Assembly (NCBI GenBank): GCA_025201375.1
Contig: JAIWZP010000002.1
Coordinates: 310,001 to 374,000 of the forward strand
Direction: 5' to 3'
Length of the DNA stretch: 64,000 bases
Source: Gongronella butleri
Lineage: Eukaryota; Mucoromycota; Mucoromycetes; Mucorales; Cunninghamellaceae
How positions within the stretch are numbered: the stretch's first letter is position 1; the number at the start of each line of letters is the position of its first letter. The position numbers and the translations under genes are program-made. Below, piece after piece: positions 32,175 through 43,952 of this stretch. Under the pieces are notes generated by a model. It did no database searches. It was given only the letters and a program-made list of their open reading frames with translations, and was not told the DNA's origin.

Positions 32175-35161
32175 TCAATCGTCATCAAAAAAGGGGTCCA
32201 AGTCGTTCTCGTCAACCTCATCTAGCAATTGATCAAACGTCGCGTCGGGATCCTTGGCCTTTGCCTTTTTCGTGAGTGCGGCAATGTCAAACATGACGTT
32301 TGCATTGTTGTTGTCATCCATGGCATCAGTCTTTGGTGGTGGCGGAGGAGCTACGGCAGCCGGAGGCTCGGTGGCGGTGGTGGTGCTTGCAGCAGTTGCG
32401 GTGGTAGCAGTGGTTGTGGCGGTGTCTGTTGTGGTCATGGAGGGCATGGCGGTCGGTGAGAGTGGCGGCGAGTCGTTGACGATGGAGGACGGCGTGAACG
32501 TGGTATGATGCGACTTTGCGGCAGGTTGTTGGGAGGCTGGGGTATGGCTATGTGTGGGTGTAAGCGGGGATCGCGTCTTGTCCAAGGAATTGGATCTGAA
32601 AACGTTGAAATTCCACTTTGTGGAGGGGCTGGTGGGCTGATTCGAAGACGACGAAGCCGACGGAGGCTCCAATGGCTCGTCGGACGATGTGCGGATGAAG
32701 GACAAGAACCGCGAACTGTTGCGGCGCCTATCCCCACCGTCAAGAGACGCGTCGCGTGCCGCGGCAGCCGCCACAAGCCGCTGTTGCTGTCTTTTCTCGC
32801 TGTCCTCGTGCGCCTTTTGTGTCGCGTCCGTATAAATGCTGTCATATTGCTCAATTAGATCCATCAGCAGCATCGACGGCACCTTGCTGGCCTGCGTCGT
32901 CAACGTCGGCGTCGGCGCCTGTACAATTACATTGCCCAGCGCCTGGCAGATCGCCTGCTTCGTTGCCTCGTCAGGATCCGTCGATTGCATGAATCTGAGG
33001 CGACATTTATAATATAAAGGACGGGATGAGCCAATTTTGCCATTATTTCCTTTTTTTTTTTTGTTACCTTTGGATATGTTTGGCTATGACCTGAAGGGTC
33101 TCAAAATGAGCAGCAGGAAGCAATGCGACTAGGTTGGCTACAGAGACTAATCGTGCTTGGGTATCGGCTATGATAAAAAAAAAAAAGGCGTGAATATGTT
33201 GCAAAACGGTCAAATTCGACGCGCCTACCTTCTTTTCCAGTGGCATAGACGGCATGGAGCGGCGTGTACAGATCCTGGGTGAACAGGCATTGCGGCAATT
33301 CCATCAGGAACAGGCGCAGCAGCGCCGCGAGCAACCCAGGCTCTTGCTCGAGGAGCATTTCTTTGGAAATGCGCTCGCTCGTCGTATTGACATCGGCGCG
33401 CAACGCATGCACCTTTTGCAATGGCACAGGCGTGGACCACAGTTTCATCTTGGCCTCCTTTTCCATGCCTTCGGATCCTAAAGTCGCGCGCGCGAGCAAA
33501 AAAAAAAAAAAAAAAATGAATATGCATTTGTTGCTCATTTTGTGCCCCTCTCTTCACTCACCTTGTTCAATGGCTTCCAAGACGCGTGTCACAAACATGG
33601 GCACCGGGTCATCGCCCAGCTTGGCCAAATCCGCGAGAGGCACACCAAAGATTTGATCTAAAATATCAATTTTTTGTCAAAAAAACAAAATCATGGGCAT
33701 AACACCAAGACTTTACCGTGCGCGATCCCATGGTAATAATTCTCGTACAAGATGGCGCGCGGTGCAAAGCTGCCCTGGAAATAATGCTGGACAATGTATT
33801 GGATGTCTTGCTCAGGTTTGAGCGACTCTTGGTTGGCCAGCATCTCTTCAATCATCTCCTTGTCGATCGGCAGCAGTGACGACAGCGACGACGTGTACTC
33901 GGTGAATGACTTTTTGATCACGTGGATGCGACGCGTCTCAATCTGCTCCAATTCGGCAAAATGCGTGAACTATGTGCAAAATAGAGAGAAAAAGAAAAAG
34001 ATGAATTTCCAACCCTTCATTGTCCGTCACGCGGATCTCATTTTTGCTCTTTTTTCTTACCATTGCTTCTTCGACGGTCATGCGCATCTGGTCCAATCGC
34101 TTGATGGCCGAGCGATACGCTTCGTCGGCACGTTCCGCGTCTGCACGGGCCTTTTTGTGCGGTTCCTCCTGGATGCCATTGTTGGCGGTGGTGCGGTCAA
34201 ACATGGACAAGAGGCCCGTGTTCGAAGCGGCTGTGGTAGAGGTGTTTTCATTGTTCTCTGCTTGGACGAGGGCGCGCCATTGGTAATAAGCGTGGGGAGA
34301 CGCGACAAACTTATTGCCACGCTGGCCAACGAGGCGGAGGACTTGGAACGGGGTGATCAGCTGCTGCGCAATCAGCTCGGTCATGGCCGGCGAATCCTTG
34401 CATTGCGGGATTTTCTGCTGGAGCCAACGCGCGATATTCTCGCCGGTGGATGTGTGCGTGTACTTGCCCAGGAGCGGCACGCGGTAGTCGTGCTGCGGAA
34501 TGTCGGCCTGCATCTCGCGCACAAGCTGTTCAAATGCCGCGCGCGTCATTGTTTGGCTGCCCACCTGCACCGTCTCCTCTTCTAATTCGCCATTCGGCTC
34601 ATTTTCGTCCTTTTGCGATGGATCCACGGCCACCGCAGGCGACGCTGGCGTGCGCTGGACCGCCGCGTCCTCGGCTTGATCGGCGTCACGGCACCGCCGG
34701 TGGTAAAGCGCCTTGGCGCGGTCCGCTTCCTTGACAAGCTGGTCAAATTGCTTGATGTGCGCGTCCATTGCTTGTTTGCTCGCCTGAACGGCCATTTGGT
34801 AATCGTCGTGGAACGTGACGAGCGGCGCAAGCACATTGGACTTTAGCGTGTCCACGAGCGCGCGGTGCCGCTCGGCCTGTGTGTGATTTGTCGCCTTTAA
34901 CAGCTGAAACGAGCTTTTGAGCGTCGCTCCGTCGTCTGCGGCAAACCCGTTGGCGAGCAGCGCCTTGGCACGACCCAGCTGCGTCGCGTATTGTTCCTCG
35001 GTCGCCACTCGTTCCTTGAAAAACCCAATCACCTCGTCGTTTTCGTACTTGCTCTGCTTTAACTTGCGGTGCAGCACTTGTAACCCACTCGTAAAGTCTG
35101 GTCCCGCCACACCGTCGCTTTGCTTGCGCGACCAAAACGACGTTTCAAAGTGCAAAGACAT
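32175..35161 (-). CDS. RGD2: F-BAR/DEP/RhoGAP protein, Rgd2/Rga8-like
   Basis: Six in-phase exons on minus: 34061-35161, 33717-33969, 33562-33657, 33229-33477, 33068-33167 and 32175-32994, 872 residues. Residues 1-165 are the first half of an F-BAR domain (FETSFWSRK..., GLQVLHRKLKQ, RVATEEQYATQL). A DEP domain (LGKYTHTSTGENIARWLQQ...) at about 225-300 sits inside it, and the F-BAR helices resume at about 320-445. The RhoGAP domain starts at FGVPLADL (about 455) and continues PVPLQKVHALRADVN, LLRLFLMELPQCLF and VANLVALLPAAHFETL. The tail of about 200 residues is Ser/Thr/Pro-rich, disordered and ends acidic. F-BAR proteins bind curved membrane at sites of growth and division. At the usual arginine-finger position the sequence reads KLWSTP, so catalysis may be weak or absent. 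Confidence 0.9.
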
Positions 35162-35479
35162 TCAAAAAACAAAAAGCAGTAAAAAACAGAGGCGAAACAA
35201 GATAAAAAAAGGGGAAAATATCGGACGACCCGCGCCCCATTTTGTACAAAAATTGGCAATTGAGCTCTGTGGGCAAAAATAGCCATTTTATTTTCACACC
35301 CCATGATTTCCACGCCTGCACGCTCTCATCATTCCAAGCTCATTAGGGAACCTGGGATCCCAGGCACACATTTTTAAAAAAAACAAGGCAATTGCTGCAT
35401 AAATGACAGCTTGTGCTTTAATTCTCGTCGTCAAAAGGTCAATTGGCGTGATTTTTTATTGTGGACAAGGCTAATTCCT

Positions 35480-36055
35480 TTAGATATCCTTGACAAGGAG
35501 AGCTAAAAAAAGAAAAAAACAAAACAAAACCCGGTTAGCCGTGCATGTCATGGAAAAAAAAGCCCATTTGAAACTTACTGGGAGGGAGCGATTGGCGGAG
35601 CTTGTTGGCACGAGCCTTCTCCTTGACAACAAGGGTGTAAAGGTAGCGAGAGCAGCGAACCTTGAACTTGTAGGTGTCACCGTTCTTCTTGATTTGAGTG
35701 GCTGAAATTGGCGTAAGAAAAAAAAAAGATGTTAGCCACATTTTTTTTTCCTGTTTTGCCCGCAGTGGATGTATCATGGCTTACACTTGGCGTCCTTTCG
35801 GCGAGTGATCTCGAGGAATTGCTTAATGTCAGTGACCTGCTTGGGCTGTTGTTGTAAAGAAAAAAGACAAGAAAAAAGTGGGTCAGCACACGACTGTCGT
35901 TGTAAAAGCATCCAATCCATCCTCTTTTGTCCCCCATGGATCCATCCATCCATCCGTTCCATCGACGCATCGATCGATCCACAACACATCCAAACGACCC
36001 TTTGTTCTCGCTGCACTCCACGTGTAACGAATCGTAACGCTGTTCAACGTACCAT
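35480..36055 (-). CDS. RPL38: 60S ribosomal protein L38 (eL38)
   Basis: Four exons on minus: 36053-36055, 35785-35845, 35579-35701 and 35480-35502, 69 residues. The first coding exon is only the ATG, directly followed by GTACGT, a layout seen in ribosomal protein genes of many fungi and animals. The rest reads [27 protein letters not shown], then [14 protein letters not shown] and [15 protein letters not shown], which is eL38 along its full length. The last exon contributes only seven codons and a stop. High expression is expected. Confidence 0.96.
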
Positions 36056-36425
36056 GGCGACAATAAAATATGCAAAAGAGGAGGAAGGAAAGAAAGAAAA
36101 AGGAAAGCACACAAGCGGAGGTGATCTTTTGTGAGGCGAGCCGCTCGGACTTTTTTTTTCGACCTCGCCGGACCACGTTTTTTGAGACTCCGGCCCTCTT
36201 GTAGGCCTTTGACCAAATTCGATTTGATTGGCTTACGCGCCTCTTCAAACTTGCACGCAGTGCCGGCCTCGCTTATGCTTTTGATGCTTTCCAGTTTCTG
36301 ATGGTCGCGTGCTGTGCAATAAAATGCAAAAAGACTAATCAGATCGCCCTCACAGCGAGAAAAGTGCCTTTTATTGTAATTTTAATCGTTTGTCGCACAA
36401 GTTTACACTAAACAACGGCGTGGAT
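36056..36425. promoter_or_regulatory. 5' region of RPL38
   Basis: This gene-free flank contains A/G-rich then T-rich short tracts. The 5' untranslated leader must lie here because the ATG exon ends immediately at the start codon. No factor site can be named. Confidence 0.35.
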
Positions 36426-37300
36426 GCTAGGAAGCAACGGTATGCCACGTGTTCTCGTTCAAATGAGCCCACCCTTGGGTGATTGTGATCACTGGATGGC
36501 ACTCAATCACCATTTTCGAAAATGGCGGATTTTCCAAGGGGTACAGTCGATCTTTGGAAAATCGCGAAATTTAGGTCCTCAGATCACAATGCCGTTCACA
36601 TCATCATGTAAATCCGTCTCACTCACCGGCAAAAAAGAAAAAAAAAACGGGGATCCATCGACTGGTTCTCGTGACAAACGCGTTTGATCGTCAATTTTCA
36701 GCACAAGGTGAACTCGATGAAAATTGGTCAAAGCACATTGAAATTAGGCTTTCCAGAAAAAGCTCAGCTTGTTGCGTATGGAGAAACGGGTGATCTATGA
36801 AAAAGTCCAGTTCCAGCTGATTTTTATACAAAGCCAAGTTTGGCTGGGCATCTTTGACGCGTGAAGACACGCATCAGACATCGATTTACACGCGCCCATT
36901 TCTAATGAAATACATGAATCTGGAGCGTCTCTTCTAGATGGATGCGTCAAAAGTGGCTTTATAGCGCGTTTTTCTGGCGCAATTTGCCCGCAAAGTTTTA
37001 CCTAGAATCGCGATTTGCTCGTCAACCAGCAAATCGATCCCGCTCTTTTTGCCATTTTTCGTGGTTTCTCAATGATCATCTATTTGTGGGAGAGTTTGAC
37101 ATCCTTCTGAGGACCTCGTTTTTCAATTTTGGTTTTGGCCACTCGCCAAGGCTAAAACTTGAATCAGCTTTAGCACGTCTCATTGATGCGTGACTGCTGC
37201 AATTTGCGTCCCAATAGAGGTTCCTAGTGTAAAATTTCTCATAAAGATGCGTTTCGGGGACCTGCGATTGACTGGTTGGCAAGTAAAAGGCGATTTTACC
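36426..37300. repeat. Interspersed repeat R1, copy D (longest)
   Basis: The order is CACGTGTTCTCGTTCAAATG, AAAATGGCGGATTTTCCAAGG, GATCCATCGACTGG, CTCGATGAAAATTGGTC, TTTGACGCGTGAAGACACGC, TTTGCTCGTCAACCAGCAAA, TTTTTCAATTTTGG and GCGTCCCAATAGAGG. This copy shows the fullest order of the family, about 0.9 kb. Copies differ by many substitutions, so the family is old. No terminal repeats or coding frame are obvious. Confidence 0.7.
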
Positions 37301-37969
37301 CTAAAAGTGGTCACTCCTTTGGTTATATTCTCGTATGTCAATATATTAAGCTCAAACCTGAACCAGGTGATGGACAACCCTAAGAGAGCTTTAGAGCTCG
37401 TGTTTGTTGGCAATTCACTCGTACTGCAATGTCGACAAACCATAAATTGATGCCATTTGGCATTTTTCTCTGCATTTAACCCCTTGTTGCATGACCTGGT
37501 GCTGCGACAAATACTTGCAAGGCAAATTTTAATTCTTGTTGATCGTTTGCTGTGCGATAAACGTGGAGATACGATGCGTTTCTTGCCGACAAGATCATAC
37601 TTTTTTCAAAAGCTAAATTTTATACAATGCAACTTCATTTTGGAAGACAAATACGGGTCTGAGTGCTGCATTTCAACGAAATGTGCAAGAATTTGGCAAT
37701 GCGCCTCGACTGTACTCGAAAAACGCGCGCTGACGCGCCTTTTACGCGTTTAAAACTGCGTAAGGTCAGTTTCCAAGGTTACCCGGGCCACCAAAAACTC
37801 CGCATGCGGCTCTCCTTACAACACTGTCTTTGTGCCTTGAATTCCGCTTAAACGGATAGCACGAGGTGCCGTTGAGGTGGGGCGAAGATTGGTCGAATTC
37901 ATTCTTTTCGCCCAATTTTTATTTATGATGTCTTTTTGAACTCCAATTGTGCTGATAGCGCACACACTA
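37301..37969. other. Gene-free DNA next to repeat R1
   Basis: No gene or match to other parts of the window is recognised. A 98-codon plus frame at 37457-37753 has no motif. Confidence 0.4.
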
Positions 37970-38440
37970 TCACAACTGCTCACACTCTTTGGTAGATAGA
38001 TGATCGACTGCGTTCACGGCTGTCCGTTTAGCAAAGTCCCTCACGCGCAAATGTTCCAAATACATGATATAAACCGCGTTTGAATCACAATGAATGGCAT
38101 CAAGCTGTATCGCGTTGCCCACTTGATGCCCGCGCACGCGTCCCATGAACATGACGTTGGTCGCAAGGATCAAACGTTGCAGTAATGTGTCAATTCCACG
38201 AGTCTTATTCTGATTGTCAGGGTGCCGGATTTTTTCGCCTTTTTTTTTTTCCTTCCAGCTGCTTGTCGATAGCGTCGTCATATTTGATGTGTGCCTGCCT
38301 TGAGTGATGAATGTTCGAACACGGTTACGATGATCAATGGGCCAGCGTGCTTTTTTGAATGACAAATATGCCTTTTCTCGGCTTACCTGTGCATTGTTAG
38401 CTTCAGCTGTAAATCGAGCCAAGTTACAGTGGTCAAAGCA
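37970..38440 (-). pseudogene. Remnant of an unrecognised multi-exon gene
   Basis: On minus, LARFTAEANNAQ ends at a GTAAGC donor. AHIKYDDAIDKQLE follows a CAG acceptor at 38294, but the next donor is not GT. NKTRGIDTLLQRLILATNVMFMGRVRGHQVG... follows another CAG and runs to a stop at 37970. The pieces look protein-like and are in splice order, yet no start codon is visible and one splice site is missing. I do not recognise the family. Confidence 0.35.
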
Positions 38441-40046
38441 AGTGGTTTATCTTGGATACAGTCACCTCTCTTAGACACACCCTCGTTGGAATATTAAAAT
38501 AATAAAGTTGCCCATTGCTAAGTTTGAAAAGAAAGAAGAAAGAAGATTCATTAGATCTTTCCCCATTTTATGTTTCTCACAGCGATTTTGGTGGTCCACC
38601 TAGACGTAGCAGCGTGCACTCGGCCGAGAGAACAGTGTTAAAAACCTCAAGTGACTACAGTGAACTAGAAACAGGCGTTTTTCTGGTTTTAATGCATCAA
38701 CAAGCACTAGCCGCCACTTCAGAGTCGCTCAGTACTCTTTTTTTGCGTCATGATGCGTCGATTGGCGTGTTCTCAAAATGACGGTCGTGTCTGGAAGGTG
38801 CCAGACAGGTGCAAAGCGGATTGATCTGATAATTAGGTCAATCGAAATGGCCGATCGCTGAGATGGTCGGGACAGAGTGATTGGCTGCTGTTCCTCGGGA
38901 CCATCTCTCTTTTTTTTTAATTGTTCTTACAAGTTATGCGACGTGTTTGTCATGAATGTGATTGTAGATGGTGATGACCATAGAGTCGATGGCAGCATGA
39001 TTACAGTAGTCTGCATAGGATCCGAGTAAAAAAAAAAAAAAAAAAAATAGGACGAAACGCTTTGAGAAAAAAAAAGTAAATTGGCGTGATGCGGGGCCCT
39101 TTTTATAGTACGGATTTACGGAGCATGCTGAGCCAGCTGTTTGTTCCCATGAGTTGCCATTTTGCATCTGTCAGGCTCGTGTCCTGAGGGTCGTGACACG
39201 GACAACATGGTTTCTTTTATTGAAACATCACGCCATTTGCCTGATGCAAACAAAAAAAATCACATTGATTCCCAAGCACAAAAATGCAAGAAAAAGTGCC
39301 GCCGAGAGCTTGTGAAAGCACCAAAGAACCCTTTACACTCTTTTTATTTTTTGTCTTGAGGATTCGTGAGCTGCTGCCCTGTGCACGTCAAACAGCAAAC
39401 GAATGTGATGTTGCATTGACGCGTCAGAATGCGCCAAACAGCCCGTGTATGCGTGTAAAAAAAAAAAAAGAAAAAGAAAAAGCAACGAGAATAGTGTGGA
39501 TGTTGATCCACGGCGTCTTGTGCACGACATGAATGTGTCGCTTTGTCGATGGTACTCGATTGCTTGGCATGCGAGAGAGTGATGAGCGTGGGATTGGCAT
39601 TTACGTCAGATCGACCATGTCAGCGCGTCGATCCTGATGCAAGATGGCACGGCTGCCAATGACAGGCGACGCGCGGCGGGGATCCATGGGCCAAACAGAG
39701 ACTCGTAGATGGCAAAACATCTCTCCATCTAGCCATCTCTTCATCTAGCCATCTGTTTTTTTAACGCTTTTCGCCGTGCTTGGGTCGAAAGAAAGTGAGA
39801 TCCGAAGCAGTAATGGCGGCCTCTGATTTGCTGAGGCACATCTAAAAGGGGGATGCATATTTGGCCCCGTCAATGCAGAATAGCTTGTGTTCCCATGCCG
39901 CGCGCTTCTGATTGGCCAATTCATGCATAGGCGAATATCTACATCTACCTTGACGACTTTTTCGAACCAAGAAACAGAGACGACTTTTGGAACCAAGAAA
40001 AGGAAAAAAAAAAAAAAAAGCTAAGACTCATCCATTCGAGCGCGTG
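38441..40046. other. Gene-poor region upstream of methionine synthase
   Basis: No gene is supported over about 1.6 kb. Small frames at 38515-38781, 38934-39167 and 39284-39532 lack motifs. Near 39716-39756 a short imperfect repeat of CCATCTAG/CATCTCT occurs. The distal part presumably holds regulatory sites of the next gene. Confidence 0.4.
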
Positions 40047-40054
40047 TATAAAAA
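40047..40054 (+). promoter_or_regulatory. TATA box of methionine synthase gene
   Basis: TATAAAAA lies 97 bases before the ATG and is followed by a leader made mostly of T and C up to ATCATC just before the start codon. This is the layout of a strongly expressed fungal gene. Confidence 0.6.
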
Positions 40055-40151
40055 GCCCTTGGGTTTTCTTTTTTTCTCGTTTTTTTTTTTTTCATTCATC
40101 TTTCTCCCCGTTTTTTTTTACAACCCTTTTTTCCCTTTCCAATTCATCATC

Positions 40152-42535
40152 ATGGTCAAGGCTACCAACCTCGGTTTCCCCTATGTCGGCGCTCAGCGTG
40201 AGCTCAAGAAGCTTGTCGAGTCTTTCTGGTCTGGCAAGATCAACGAGGCCGATCTCAAGACTGGCTACAGCAAGATCCAAGAGGCTCACTGGAAGGTGCA
40301 GCAAGACAAGGGCTTGGAGCACATCCCCTCTGGTGAATTCACGCTGTACGACCGCGTCCTCGACACCGCGCAGCAATTCGGCGTGATTCCCCAGCGTTAC
40401 CAGCATTTGTCGCCTCTTGACCAATTCTTTGCCATGGGTCGTGGTCTGCAACGCCCCGCCACCGAGACCAGCGCCAAGGTCGATGTGCCCGCCATGGAAA
40501 TGAAGAAGTGGTTCGACACCAACTACCATTTCATTGTGCCCGAATTCGAGCAAGACCAAGAGTTCACGTTGAATGCTCCCCGTGCTGTTGAGCAATTCAA
40601 GTCGGCCAAGGCCCTTGGCATCCACACGCGTCCCGTCTTGGTTGGCCCCGTTACCTTTTTGTACCTTGGCAAGCCTGGCAAGAACTCGGCGCAATTCGAC
40701 ACGTTGTCGTTGTTGCAAAAGCTGTTGCCCCAATATGTTGCGCTCCTCAAGCAGCTCAAGGAGGCCGGTGCTGACTGGGTCCAGATTGACGAGCCTGCTT
40801 TGATCTACGATTTGCCTGCTGCTGCCAAGGAGGCGTATGCCACTGCCTACCAGACGTTGCAAGGCGCTGCCACGGGTGTCAAGTTGTTGGTTGCCGCCTA
40901 CTTTGGCCGTGTCGAGGCCAATGTCGATGGCATCTTGGACCATGTCGATGGTATCCACTTGGATTTGGTGCGTGCTCCCCAAGAATTGGACGTTGTCTTG
41001 CCCCGTTTGACCAAGGGCCAGGTGCTTTCTGCCGGTGTGGTCGATGGCCGCAACATTTGGATCAACAACCTTGCCAACTCGATCCAATTGGTCAACAAGG
41101 CCGTCGCTGCTCTTGGCCAAGACCGTGTCTTTGTCGCTCCTTCGTGCTCCCTTGCCCATTCGCCCTTCTCCACGTCGTTTGAGACCAAGATCAAGGCGGC
41201 CAACCCCGAGTTGTACAGCTGGTTGAGCTTCTCGGTGGAAAAGTGCGCGGAAATCGTCACCATTGCCAAGGCCGTGTCCCAGGGTCCCGAGGCCGTCCAA
41301 GCGGAATTGCAGGCCAATGCCGCCGCTGTCGAGAGCCGCCGTGTGTCTCCTCAGACTGTCAATCCTCAAGTCCGCGACCGTGTTGCTGCCGTGCCTGCTG
41401 CCGATTGGAAGCGCCCCTCGCCTTTCCCTGTCCGTCGTGAAGCCCAGGTCAAGAAGCTCCAATTGCCCCTGTTCCCCACCACCACCATTGGCTCGTTCCC
41501 CCAGACCAAGGATATCCGTGTCGCCCGCCAAAAGCACAACAAGGGTGAGCTGTCCGATGCCGATTACCAGGCGTTCATCAAGGAGCAGATGAAGAACATG
41601 GTCAAGGAGCAAGAAGATCTCGATTTGGACGTCTTGGTCCACGGTGAGCCCGAGCGCAATGACATGGTCGAGCACTTTGGTCATCTGTTGCACGGTTACG
41701 ACTTTACCCAAAACGGCTGGGTCGTGTCCTATGGTTCGCGCTGTGTCAAGCCTCCCGTCATCTTTGGTGATGTCTCGCGCCGTGGCCCCATGACCATCGA
41801 TGAGATCACGTACGCTCAATCGCTCACCAGCAAGCCCATGAAGGGTATGCTCACTGGTCCCGTCACCATGATGAAGTGGTCCTTTGTCCGCGACGACATC
41901 TCCGCCGACCAGCTTTGCACCCAGGTCGCCCTCGCCCTCCGCGACGAAGTCGTCGACCTCGAGTCCGCCGGCATCCCCTGTATCCAAGTCGACGAACCCG
42001 CCATCCGCGAGGGTCTCCCCATCCGCCGCGCCGATTGGGACGCCTACCTCCAATGGTCCGTCGGCTGCTTCCGCCTCTCCACCGCCGGTGTCCGCGACGA
42101 GACCCAGATCCACACCCACATGTGCTACTCTGACTTTAACGACATCTTTGACGCCATTGCTGATTTGGATGGTAAGCGACCTCAAAAAAAAAAAAAAAAA
42201 AAGCAAATTCACTCTTTTTTTTTCTTTTTTTTTCCTTTTTAGCCGATGTGATCACCATTGAAAACTCAAAGTCGGACGAGAAGCTGCTCAAGATCTTCGA
42301 GTCCAAGCAATACACCAACGAGATCGGCCCTGGCTTGTACGACATCCACTCTCCCCGTGTCCCCTCGGTCGAAGAGATGAAGACCCGCTTTGCCGACATG
42401 CTCAAGTACATCCCCGCTCACCTCCTCTGGGCCAATCCTGACTGTGGTCTCAAGTCGCGCCAATGGCCCGAGACCAAGGCTGCTTTGGTCAACATGGTCG
42501 AGGTTGCCAAGTTCTTCCGTGCCCAGCAGCAATAA
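40152..42535 (+). CDS. MET6: Cobalamin-independent methionine synthase
   Basis: The enzyme transfers the methyl group of 5-methyltetrahydrofolate-(Glu)n to homocysteine, making methionine. Its substrate is polyglutamylated, the product of the FPGS encoded at 2.4-4.4 kb. Two exons, 40152-42171 and 42243-42535, give 770 residues, the usual Met6 length. The N-terminal half starts [15 protein letters not shown]. The catalytic half has [41 protein letters not shown] and [13 protein letters not shown]. The zinc ligands are in HTHMCYSDF and [10 protein letters not shown]. Codon use is strongly biased to C- and G-ending codons, unlike neighbours, which fits high expression and also creates a long antisense open frame. 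There is one intron of 71 bases near the 3' end. Confidence 0.98.
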
Positions 42536-42625
42536 GCAAATCGTTTTTTTCCTCTCTCTCCTTCTCCCTCCCTCTTCACACCCACACATCTTCATTTAGA
42601 TTAGATCATTCCACTGCAGTCTTTT

Positions 42626-42631
42626 AATAAA
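42626..42631 (+). terminator. Poly(A) signal of methionine synthase gene
   Basis: AATAAA lies 91 bases after the stop codon, following a pyrimidine-rich 3' untranslated stretch. A-rich DNA follows. Confidence 0.55.
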
Positions 42632-42639
42632 GAAAAAAG

Positions 42640-43952
42640 ATATCCACTCTTTTTGTTCCAAGGAAAGATAAAACGCATCGCGCGACAAAAAAAAAAAAAA
42701 AAAAGAAGCTCAGCGTCAAGTCACTTTTATTTTTGACTCTATTCATTCAGCTTGCAAGACAAATTTACCATCGTGAAACACCCTAATCACACTGCACCTA
42801 GATATCATTGTTTGCTGGGAAAATCAAATAAATTCATTTTCGATTGCCAAATGTGCTCGTGAATCAGCAACAAATGTGAAATACGTATCTTGCGATGGGC
42901 AGCAAGCTTAATTTCCTTGGTTTGCCTTGTGTTTTCCATTTTATAGTCTGCAACTCATGCAACATTTGCGCTCTGCAGTGATCAATTCAGTCAAAGCAAA
43001 TTTTCATCACAATGGCTTGCGTTCGTGCCTTTATGAATTATGCAAAAGCACGCGCATTTGACGCGTCAAGCTTGCGTAGTACATATAGCTGCATTTTTCA
43101 AAAATCGATGATAATGAATCCATCTCTTTCTGGCGCGTACAAGGTTGTCTCCCTCTTTTTTCTCATTTCAATCAAGGTCTTCCTATGAGCACGCCGCCTC
43201 TTTGCTAATTTCCATTGTGACATTCATTGCTGGTCGCCTCTGTGTAATTAGTCGCGCGAAAAAAAGGGTCCATTGCAAGGCAAAAGGAACTTTTTACATT
43301 TTCATTGTTTTTTTTTTCTTCATTTTCTTTACCCAACATGTCATCGTACCTTCATGGCACTAGGCACATGCAGGCGCTGTCAATGGCACACTGGGCGAGT
43401 CGGTTCTCCTTCTACATGTCCCGCCCCCGCTGTCCATGGAAGAGGCACAATGGGAGCTCAAGGTTTCTAGCGATTTGAGATGTGAAGTTTGATTGAGAAC
43501 ATGCCGAAAAAGCTCCGCGATCGGCGTAATGACCGGCACATGTTCCTCTTTGGGACTTGTGGGACGCCGCTCGGCCTTTCAATGGCAGAAACTCCAGAAA
43601 CTCCCCTGTGCCTCTTTTTTTTTTTTTTTCTTGGTCCTTTGTGCCACCTTGCGCATTGTCAACGACGCGTTGTGTATCGCCTTTCTTTGTAGCGACGATG
43701 AGCATGTAGAAATCTGAGGTTGTGCACAGGGGGAAACTAAAATTCAATATCATAGTCACGTGGCGATCGAAAAGCGCGATTTGCTTCCTGTCGAGGGGGT
43801 TCCTTGGACCAACAGGGCACACCTCGTCGCGTGTTTCTATGGAAACATCTGACCTTGGGGGAGAATCCAGTGTCCTGGGAAGGAAACGAGCCTGTGAGTC
43901 GACGTGCTCTCCCCCTTTTCCCTATTTCTTTCATATTTTATCTAATTGTCGA
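42640..43952. other. Intergenic, no gene supported
   Basis: About 1.3 kb between methionine synthase and the LEA-2-like gene. A minus frame of 136 codons at 43412-43822 crosses a T run and has no motif. No repeats shared with the rest of the window were found except GACGCGTCAAGC-like fragments near 43060. Confidence 0.4.

Noticed and set aside
35774..36216. Longer minus frames around the RPL38 introns
   Set aside because: They read through introns; the four-exon model gives a complete eL38 and explains the region.
40092..42212. A 706-codon antisense open frame across methionine synthase
   Set aside because: It mirrors the strong codon bias of the sense gene, has no recognisable domain, and ignores the intron; the sense strand is Met6 along its full length.
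43412..43822. A 136-codon minus frame upstream of the LEA-2-like gene
   Set aside because: It crosses a T run, has no recognisable motif, and no consistent splice model was found.
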